From: Candidatus Woesearchaeota archaeon
GTDB lineage: Archaea; Nanobdellota; Nanobdellia; SCGC-AAA011-G17; GW2011-AR20
Assembly (NCBI GenBank): GCA_018302725.1
Contig: JAGVZJ010000018.1
Coordinates: 1-10,363, forward strand
Length of the DNA stretch: 10,363 nucleotides
Direction: 5' to 3'
Positions 6,439-10,363 of this stretch are shown here, piece by piece (positions within the stretch are counted from its first letter, which is position 1; every line of letters begins with the position of its first letter). Both the position numbers and the translations under genes were made by a program. Under the pieces are notes generated by a model. That model had not been told where the DNA came from. It ran no database searches and saw only the letters and a program-made list of their open reading frames with translations.

Positions 6439-6834
6439 ATGGAAGATTGTATATTCTGCAAGCTTGTAAAAGGGAAAATCCCCTGTAATAAGGTGGGAGA
6501 GTCTGAAAATTTCATTTCATTCTTAGATCTCCATCCAAAAAATAAAGGCCACATCTTAATTATCTCAAAAGAACACTACCCAGACTTGAGAGGGCTCCCA
6601 GAAGGATTAGGAAACGAACTTATCCATTTTTCAAAAGAACTGCTAAAAAAAGTATCTAAAGCTACAAGTGCATCAGATTTTAAATTCTTGATAAATAGTG
6701 GGGAAAAAGCAGGCCAGGTAATTTTTCATGCCCATTTCCATCTAATACCCTACTATAAAACAGGTATAGCCTCTCACCCTCAGCTCTCAGACAAAGAAAC
6801 AGCCAGATTAGCAGAAGCTATTCGGGATCAGTAA
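6439..6834 (+). CDS. HIT-family (histidine triad) nucleotide-binding hydrolase
   Basis: HIT proteins are small dimeric nucleotide hydrolases or transferases acting on AMP-linked substrates such as adenosine phosphoramidates or dinucleoside polyphosphates. The 131 residues show the family plan: Cys4-x2-Cys7 (CIFC) with potential to join a zinc site, FLDLHPKNKGHILIISKEH at about 28-46, INSGEKAGQ at 85-93 for phosphate and ribose contacts, and the catalytic triad His97-Ala-His99-Phe-His101-Leu-Ile-Pro, whose middle histidine is the nucleophile. The length matches the HINT branch. The exact substrate cannot be told from sequence. The 3' end overlaps the convergent 67-residue ORF by 17 nt. Translation is probably leaderless from the TATA box at 6410. 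Confidence 0.95.
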   Translation: MEDCIFCKLVKGKIPCNKVGESENFISFLDLHPKNKGHILIISKEHYPDLRGLPEGLGNELIHFSKELLKKVSKATSASDFKFLINSGEKAGQVIFHAHFHLIPYYKTGIASHPQLSDKETARLAEAIRDQ

Positions 6835-7021
6835 GATTATACCATTCTGTAGCCTGGATTAAAGCAGAAATTTCTACAGATGAAGGATAGACCGCTCTTT
6901 TTCCATAGCCAAAAGGAGGGATAACAATTCTTCTTTCAATTCCTTCTGCTCTCCCATCTATCATGCTCAAAAATGTTAAACCAAGATCCGCATATCTCTG
7001 CATTTTTTCTGGAAAGTACAT
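6818..7021 (-). CDS. Small conserved-looking protein of unknown function (67 aa)
   Basis: I do not recognise the family. The 67 residues begin MYFPEKMQRYADLG, contain a compact IVIPPFGYGKRAVYPSSVE segment (about 33-51) typical of a structured core, and end in a short helix (ISALIQATEWYNL). No transmembrane segment or cysteine motif is present. It is kept as a real gene for three reasons: a good TATA box (TTTATAATAT) sits about 26 nt before its ATG; without it about 190 nt would be unexplained in an otherwise packed window; and its composition (Pro, Gly, Tyr, few repeats) looks protein-like. It converges on the HIT gene with a 17-nt tail overlap. Met7 is an alternative start, but the promoter spacing favours Met1. 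Confidence 0.62.
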   Translation of the reverse strand: MYFPEKMQRYADLGLTFLSMIDGRAEGIERRIVIPPFGYGKRAVYPSSVEISALIQATEWYNLTDPE

Positions 7022-7042
7022 GATGTTCTTTCTAGCACAAAA

Positions 7043-7052
7043 TATTATAAAT
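7043..7052 (-). promoter_or_regulatory. TATA box of the 67-residue ORF
   Basis: TTTATAATAT on the minus strand is centred about 26 nt before the ATG at 7021, consistent with a leaderless mRNA and the main evidence that this small ORF is expressed. Confidence 0.6.
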
Positions 7053-7070
7053 CCATCGCTAAAAGAAAAA

Positions 7071-7079
7071 CTTATTAAT
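7071..7079 (+). promoter_or_regulatory. TATA-like box of the 275-residue protein gene
   Basis: CTTATTAAT is centred about 27 nt before the ATG at 7102. It is a weaker match than the others, but its position is right for a leaderless start and no Shine-Dalgarno sequence is visible. Confidence 0.5.
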
Positions 7080-7101
7080 CACGCAGTTTAAGGTTTGATT
7101 A

Positions 7102-7929
7102 ATGAATTTAAATGAAGAAGAGGTAAGAAGAAGCCTTAATCTTTTTAGAAGCGTAACTTCTGAGAAAGACAAAGCAATTTCAAAAAAATTAACACCATTA
7201 GCAACTAGTCTAAGAGGTTATAGTGATAGAGATTTTAATGAAGTATATGAAGGATTAAAACAAAAAGTAAATTACCAATCTGGATTGTTAAGGAGAATTG
7301 GAGCGATAAGCAGGGCTAGAGAAGTACAAATTAGGGAGATAATAGACCTAGATCTCAAGAGCATGACCCTATTCTTAACAGAACTCCTTAACAGTATGGG
7401 AAGTAAGGAGTTTAGAGAAGAAGAGTTCGGGTTGCAAAATAGGGGTAAACTAAGAAATGTTAACGCAGAAGCCAAGGGTTTTGCAGAGGGATTAAGCAGA
7501 AGAAAAAAGATAGAAAGAATCAGGTTTTATAGCACTCCAGACGGCCTAAAAAATGCATTAAGAATATTCCTGTTAGAGGAGTACGGAATTGATAAGGTTG
7601 AAGATTACACTACCCGAATAAATGGCATCCTCTCAGACCAGCACAACACTCTTAATGATATCATCCCTCCAAGGGCAATTCTTCAATACATGACTCAAAA
7701 TGGTATCGAACAGGCAAGAGACCTCCCGGAAGATGAAAGAAAAAAGATGGAAGTGAACCATGAATTATGCACTTCATTAGCAAGAAGTATTGATGCTGAA
7801 GAAAGGATTGGCGTCTCATTTAGGAGGGTTGTATTGTTATCATTCAAAAAAACAAAGATTGTAGAAGGAATGGTAGGCAAAGCAATATCAGAACAGCCAT
7901 CCCGAGAGGAAGTTGCTGATTTGTTCTGA
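7102..7929 (+). CDS. Protein of unknown function, 275 aa, predominantly helical
   Basis: I do not recognise this protein. It is 275 residues long, rich in charged residues (Arg, Lys, Glu) and predicted by eye to be almost entirely alpha-helical, with no signal peptide, membrane span, cysteine pair or nucleotide-binding motif. Visible landmarks are LRRIGAISRAREVQIREIIDLDLKS in the first third, a basic stretch (GLSRRKKIERIRFYS) around residues 129-143, NDIIPPRAILQYM near residue 190, and a C-terminal segment SFRRVVLLSFKKTKIVEGMVG. The basic patches are compatible with nucleic-acid binding, but that is speculation. It is a single-gene unit with its own TATA-like box, divergent from the 67-residue ORF; the tRNA downstream has its own promoter after a 50-nt gap. 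Confidence 0.82.
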   Translation: MNLNEEEVRRSLNLFRSVTSEKDKAISKKLTPLATSLRGYSDRDFNEVYEGLKQKVNYQSGLLRRIGAISRAREVQIREIIDLDLKSMTLFLTELLNSMGSKEFREEEFGLQNRGKLRNVNAEAKGFAEGLSRRKKIERIRFYSTPDGLKNALRIFLLEEYGIDKVEDYTTRINGILSDQHNTLNDIIPPRAILQYMTQNGIEQARDLPEDERKKMEVNHELCTSLARSIDAEERIGVSFRRVVLLSFKKTKIVEGMVGKAISEQPSREEVADLF

Positions 7930-7947
7930 AATAAATTTTCAAAAACC

Positions 7948-7957
7948 TTTTTAAAAC
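7948..7957 (+). promoter_or_regulatory. TATA box of the CAT-anticodon tRNA gene
   Basis: TTTTTAAAAC, following a CC element, is centred about 27 nt before the mature tRNA 5' end at 7980, so transcription may begin at or very near the mature 5' end. Confidence 0.55.
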
Positions 7958-7979
7958 ATAATAATGACTAAGCTTCTAA

Positions 7980-8053
7980 GCCTCTGTAGCTTAGCCTGGT
8001 AGAGCGTCGGTTTCATGAGCCGAAAGTCGGGTGTTCAAATCACCCCAGAGGCA
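7980..8053 (+). tRNA. tRNA with anticodon CAT, probably elongator Met
   Basis: Cloverleaf by eye: acceptor GCCTCTG/CAGAGGC with discriminator A (8053); D stem GCTT/GAGC around AGCCTGGTA; anticodon stem TCGGT/GCCGA with loop TTCATGA, giving anticodon CAT; 5-nt variable loop AAGTC; T arm GGGTG-TTCAAAT-CACCC. CCA is not encoded. It is not the initiator, because archaeal initiators begin with an A1-U72 pair and carry three G-C pairs at the base of the anticodon stem. An Ile-2 tRNA (lysidine-like agmatidine-modified C34) cannot be fully excluded. Position 37 reads G instead of the A expected after U36. Confidence 0.9.
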
Positions 8054-8055
8054 TT

Positions 8056-8071
8056 AAAAAATAAGAAAAAA
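8056..8071 (-). terminator. Oligo-T terminator after the S17e-alba unit
   Basis: On the minus strand two T6 runs (complements of A runs at 8056-8061 and 8066-8071) start 7 nt after the alba stop, between it and the convergent tRNA gene. This is the usual archaeal intrinsic signal. Confidence 0.5.
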
Positions 8072-8078
8072 TAAAGAA

Positions 8079-8429
8079 CTAGTTTTTTCTTACTAGTGTA
8101 ATCTCGATTGTACTCACTCTTATATTCTTCCCTTCTTTGTTTTGGAATTCCTCGCTGTCTATTTTTATGTCTTTTACATCTACGGTATTCTCCAAAAACC
8201 TTTTTGTAGCCACTTCTGCAATATCAACACATCTTGCAATAAATTTTCCTCTTCCCTTAATTATTACTTCACTTGCCCCTTGTGTAGTGAATTGCATAAC
8301 TACCCCTGTCACATAGTTCATAAAAGGTTTGTTCCCAACAAAAACAGTGTAGTCATCCATTCCTCTTCGTTTTTCCCGAGTTATTTCAGCACCTTCTTCA
8401 GGCATACCTTCCATATTTTCTTCACTCAT
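8079..8429 (-). CDS. albA: Alba-family DNA/RNA-binding chromatin protein
   Basis: Alba dimers coat archaeal DNA and also bind RNA. The 116 residues contain an acidic N-terminal tail (about 1-25, MSEENMEGMPEEGAE) followed by the Alba fold: VFVGNKPFMNYVTGVVMQF (29-47), where the conserved KKPxMNYV loop of other Albas reads NKPFMNYV; GASEVIIKGRGKFIARCVDIAEVATKRF, the family's strand-loop-helix; and a C-terminal strand STIEITLVRK. The frame opens further upstream to 8474, but GGAGG at 8437-8441, 7 nt before the ATG at 8429, fixes the start and avoids overlap with S17e. It lies 16 nt after S17e and is probably co-transcribed with it. Confidence 0.94.
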   Translation of the reverse strand: MSEENMEGMPEEGAEITREKRRGMDDYTVFVGNKPFMNYVTGVVMQFTTQGASEVIIKGRGKFIARCVDIAEVATKRFLENTVDVKDIKIDSEEFQNKEGKNIRVSTIEITLVRKN

Positions 8430-8436
8430 TTTAGGT

Positions 8437-8441
8437 CCTCC
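8437..8441 (-). promoter_or_regulatory. Ribosome-binding site that fixes the alba start
   Basis: GGAGG on the minus strand in the 16-nt gap between S17e and alba, 7 nt before the ATG at 8429. As an internal gene of an operon alba needs such a site, unlike the leaderless first genes. Confidence 0.75.
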
Positions 8442-8445
8442 GTTA

Positions 8446-8643
8446 TTATTTGTTTTTCTTTCTTTGTTTAACAATCCTAGTAATATACCCCGTAATCACA
8501 TTTCTTAATTTTTTAGAAGGAAAATCAACAAATTCAGAAGCAATTTTCTTGTTATTTCCAAAATCCTCTCCAAACTTATCAGGATAATCTTTACATGTCT
8601 TTAAAGCAATTCTTTTGATTAATGCTGTTTTTACTCTCCCCAT
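8446..8643 (-). CDS. rps17e: Small-subunit ribosomal protein eS17 (S17e)
   Basis: A 30S ribosomal protein found in archaea and eukaryotes only. The 65 residues match the compact archaeal form: MGRVKTALIKRIALK at the N-terminus, YPDKFGEDFGNNKKIASEF in the middle, and SKKLRNVITGYITRIVKQ near the C-terminus, the last being the most characteristic family segment. It is the first gene of a two-gene unit with alba. The TATA box (TTTAAATA, 8667-8675) overlaps the last codons and stop of the upstream methyltransferase gene and is centred about 28 nt before the ATG, so the mRNA is probably leaderless. Confidence 0.95.
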   Translation of the reverse strand: MGRVKTALIKRIALKTCKDYPDKFGEDFGNNKKIASEFVDFPSKKLRNVITGYITRIVKQRKKNK

Positions 8644-8665
8644 ATCTTATAAGCGGAAAAAAACC

Positions 8666-9688
8666 TTATTTAAACCTTTCTAATACCCATATCCTCCTCT
8701 TTATCTTGCTCCCCTTTAGGTCATATTCAATAGGGTTAACAGCATTCGTAAATATAGTAGCCTTAAATCCATTTTTTATTAAAATGCCCTCAAATCCAAC
8801 ATTAACTTCCCCCATATGGATTTTAATGATCGGCTCTACAAAAACTAACTTCCCTTTTACTATCTTTCTTGCCTCTCTGAAAAAGTCAGAATACAAAACG
8901 TTAAGCTCTTTGGCAATTTTTTTAGCTTCTTCCGACTGAGGAATCTTCTTTAAAAATGGCCCCATATATGGCTCTGTAGCTATTGCCTCCACTTTGGCTA
9001 GATAAGAGCTTAACCTCCTCGCATCCCCCTGTATCAGATTAAAACTATTCTTAATACTAAAGTTCTCTTTTAACCATTTTAGATTGCTCCTTGCATCTGA
9101 AATATCTTTATCTATTCCTACAACATCTAAATTTTTCAATAAAGCCTCTTGTAATATCGTCCCACAACCACAGAAAGGATCTAATAACTCAGTTCTAGCC
9201 TGGCTTAGGTTTACTAATATCTTAGCAAGTCTTATAGAAACAACTTTTTTTCCATCAAATTTCGGTCTTGTTTCATCTCTTTTTTTATATCCCTTTGGAT
9301 TAGAAACAGAAACTATCTGGAATGTATCTTCTTTAATCTTAATGATCTCCAAATCAAGGTTATTAGGGTCATCTGAGTATTTCCTAAATACAGCTTTTAC
9401 CCCTTCTTCTTTAAATCTTTTTTTCAGTTTTTCTAAAATATCTCGTCCATAAACAGAATAAGTTATTTTGCTTTTATCGAAGTAGATATCTTCAATGTTA
9501 ACCCTCTTTCCTATTTTTACAATCCCTCCAAACTCCTCTACGGAAGAGTTAAAGTTGTTCATCTCTAAAACGATAAACCTTTTCTCAGAATATACAACTT
9601 CAAAATTTATGTTCTTGGCTCTAAGGAAACTTACAATCTCTAAGACCCCTAAGTCTCTGTCTCTCCCAACAACAAACAAATATTTCAT
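8666..9688 (-). CDS. TRM11-family SAM-dependent RNA methyltransferase
   Basis: Probably methylates an exocyclic amino group of guanosine in tRNA, as archaeal and eukaryotic TRM11/Trm-G10 enzymes do at position 10. The 340 residues split into an N-terminal region (1 to about 150) of mixed strands and helices occupying the place of the NFLD/THUMP RNA-binding region, and a Rossmann-fold methyltransferase domain. The latter has SAM motif I LDPFCGCGT (169-177), the acidic residue after the second strand (GIDKD, 191-195), GDAR (221-224), and the catalytic motif Thr-Glu-Pro-Tyr (238-241) in place of the Asp-Pro-Pro-Tyr of Trm-G10. VSNPKGYKKRDETRPKFDGKKV before motif I is also typical of the family. 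The ATG at 9688 is preceded by a TATA-like TTTAAAA centred 26 nt upstream, which overlaps the neighbouring stop. The exact substrate position is unproven. Confidence 0.86.
   Translation of the reverse strand: MKYLFVVGRDRDLGVLEIVSFLRAKNINFEVVYSEKRFIVLEMNNFNSSVEEFGGIVKIGKRVNIEDIYFDKSKITYSVYGRDILEKLKKRFKEEGVKAVFRKYSDDPNNLDLEIIKIKEDTFQIVSVSNPKGYKKRDETRPKFDGKKVVSIRLAKILVNLSQARTELLDPFCGCGTILQEALLKNLDVVGIDKDISDARSNLKWLKENFSIKNSFNLIQGDARRLSSYLAKVEAIATEPYMGPFLKKIPQSEEAKKIAKELNVLYSDFFREARKIVKGKLVFVEPIIKIHMGEVNVGFEGILIKNGFKATIFTNAVNPIEYDLKGSKIKRRIWVLERFK
8667..8675 (-). promoter_or_regulatory. TATA box of S17e-alba, embedded in the methyltransferase 3' end
   Basis: GGTTTAAATAAGG on the minus strand covers the last codons and stop of the methyltransferase gene. 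It is centred about 28 nt before the S17e ATG at 8643. Confidence 0.6.
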
Positions 9689-9710
9689 GCTTAAATGCCT
9701 AAAAACAAGC

Positions 9711-9718
9711 TTTTAAAT
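9711..9718 (-). promoter_or_regulatory. TATA box of the methyltransferase gene, overlapping the upstream stop codon
   Basis: ATTTAAAA on the minus strand is centred 26 nt before the ATG at 9688 and coincides with the final codons and stop (9713-9715) of the gene to the right. The spacing predicts a leaderless mRNA. Confidence 0.5.
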
Positions 9719-10363
9719 TTTTTCAAATACCACAAAGTTCTTAGTAAGATACTCTTCTCCCTTCTTGTTTACCTCTCCGGAAGATAAAAATAACAGCGGC
9801 AACTTCCTTAATTGGGCTTCATTATGAGCCAAAACTATATCTGCATCATTTACAGTCTTCTTATTCCTAACCTTTACAAAGAATCTTACTTTACCAATAT
9901 TACTAGGGATATCAACAACGTAGTCTATTTCAGAATTTTTTCTAATAACTTTCTCTTCTATTACTGTAGCCCCTCTCTCTGAAAAGTAATTGGTTAACCC
10001 AATGTTGATCTCCTTTTTAGCTACCGATCGTCTTGTCTTTTGTTTTGCTTCAAATTCCTTTTGGTTAGTGTTTTTTTGTGCAGCAATTTCATTCTCTTCC
10101 CTCTCTGTGTTAACATCACCCAGCTTAAATTCCTCTTTTTGAATTCCTTCTTCTGGTTTAGGTTGCTCTGTTTCTTGTGGAGTCTCTGTCTGTGAATGTT
10201 GCACAAAACTAAACTTTTCATCCAAGATTCTTTTAATCTCCCCATCACTAGCCAGATACCACCCCCAGTAGATGCCATCCTCTCTCTGGAAGGGATAAGC
10301 AAAATCCTTTAATTCCCTTAATGCAACCCTTTGCCATGGCTCTAACTCATTATCCTTGAGAAC
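9713..10363 (-). CDS. C-terminal part of an unrecognised protein with a PD-(D/E)XK-like end domain (cut by right edge)
   Basis: The frame is open to the right edge, so only the last 216 residues are visible. A TTG at 10225 is not a credible start because 46 further codons precede it in frame and read as ordinary protein (LEPWQRVALRELKDFAYPF, GIYWGWYLASDGEIKRIL). Three parts follow: that Trp/Tyr-rich segment (1-46); a low-complexity Gln/Glu/Lys/Thr-rich linker (about 50-115); and a compact C-terminal domain (about 120-216). The last has a helix ending in NYFSERGATVIEEKVI, then EIDYVVDIP, FFVKVRNKK and LPLLFLSSGE, the order of elements in restriction-endonuclease-like folds. The position of the catalytic Glu in E-x-K is occupied by Val (VKV), so nuclease activity is doubtful. 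It probably belongs to an archaeal family that I cannot name. The gene on its left has its own promoter. Confidence 0.75.
   Translation of the reverse strand, partial: VLKDNELEPWQRVALRELKDFAYPFQREDGIYWGWYLASDGEIKRILDEKFSFVQHSQTETPQETEQPKPEEGIQKEEFKLGDVNTEREENEIAAQKNTNQKEFEAKQKTRRSVAKKEINIGLTNYFSERGATVIEEKVIRKNSEIDYVVDIPSNIGKVRFFVKVRNKKTVNDADIVLAHNEAQLRKLPLLFLSSGEVNKKGEEYLTKNFVVFEKI

Noticed and set aside
7980..8053. Initiator tRNA-Met
   Set aside because: The acceptor begins with G1-C72 and the anticodon stem lacks the three consecutive G-C pairs of archaeal initiators.
8430..8474. Longer 131-residue Alba beginning inside the S17e gene
   Set aside because: It would overlap S17e and ignore the strong GGAGG 7 nt before the ATG at 8429; the extra residues are low-complexity and unlike Alba.
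9084..9716. Plus-strand ORFs antisense to the methyltransferase gene
   Set aside because: They lie opposite conserved motifs (SAM motif I and others) and show no family features or start signals.
10021..10302. 93-residue minus-strand ORF overlapping the right-edge gene
   Set aside because: It is a shadow frame of the Gln/Glu-rich linker; its basic, repetitive composition mirrors the real frame and it has no promoter or ribosome-binding site.
1..10363. CRISPR array, insertion sequence or integrated element
   Set aside because: No spaced direct repeats, transposase or integrase frames, terminal inverted repeats or att-like duplications at either tRNA were seen.

Overview
The window is AT-rich, gene-dense archaeal chromosome. 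The archaeal calls are firm: diphthamide synthase Dph2, archaeal-type DnaG, Alba, ribosomal protein S17e, a TRM11-like methyltransferase, an archaeal SRP RNA, and TATA boxes about 26 nt upstream of many starts. The tight packing, short intergenic gaps and lineage-specific small proteins suggest a small-genome DPANN-type archaeon (Woesearchaeota/Pacearchaeota-like). That placement is inference and rests on no single marker.

Layout. Bases 1-2027 (+) hold the 3' end of dph2, glyS (overlapping it by ATGA) and tRNA-Ala(GGC) 9 nt after glyS. This looks like one translation-related transcription unit. Bases 2040-2958 (+) hold an SppA/SPP-type serine protease with its own promoter directly after the tRNA. 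Bases 2995-3268 (+) hold the SRP RNA. From 3294 to 6363 everything lies on the minus strand: dnaG, a candidate H/ACA guide RNA (4718-4797) in the dnaG-upstream gap, and a run of three paralogous ~165-residue proteins of unknown function. Bases 6439-6834 (+) encode a HIT-family protein that converges on a 67-residue conserved-looking ORF (minus). Bases 7102-7929 (+) encode an unrecognised 275-residue helical protein, followed by a tRNA with anticodon CAT (7980-8053, +). Bases 8079-8643 (minus) carry S17e followed by Alba. Bases 8666-9688 (minus) encode a TRM11-like methyltransferase. Bases 9713-10363 (minus) hold the 3' part of a larger gene running off the right edge, whose C-terminus looks like a degenerate PD-(D/E)XK fold.

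Functionally most of the window is information processing: translation (dph2, glyS, tRNAs, S17e), RNA modification (TRM11-like enzyme, H/ACA guide), protein targeting (SRP RNA), membrane proteolysis (SppA), RNA decay or replication (DnaG) and chromatin (Alba). Promoter spacing suggests mostly leaderless mRNAs, with Shine-Dalgarno sites kept for some genes (dnaG, alba). The least explained elements are the candidate H/ACA RNA, the three-gene paralog array, the 67-residue ORF, the 275-residue protein and the right-edge protein. No mobile element, CRISPR array or evident defence system was found.
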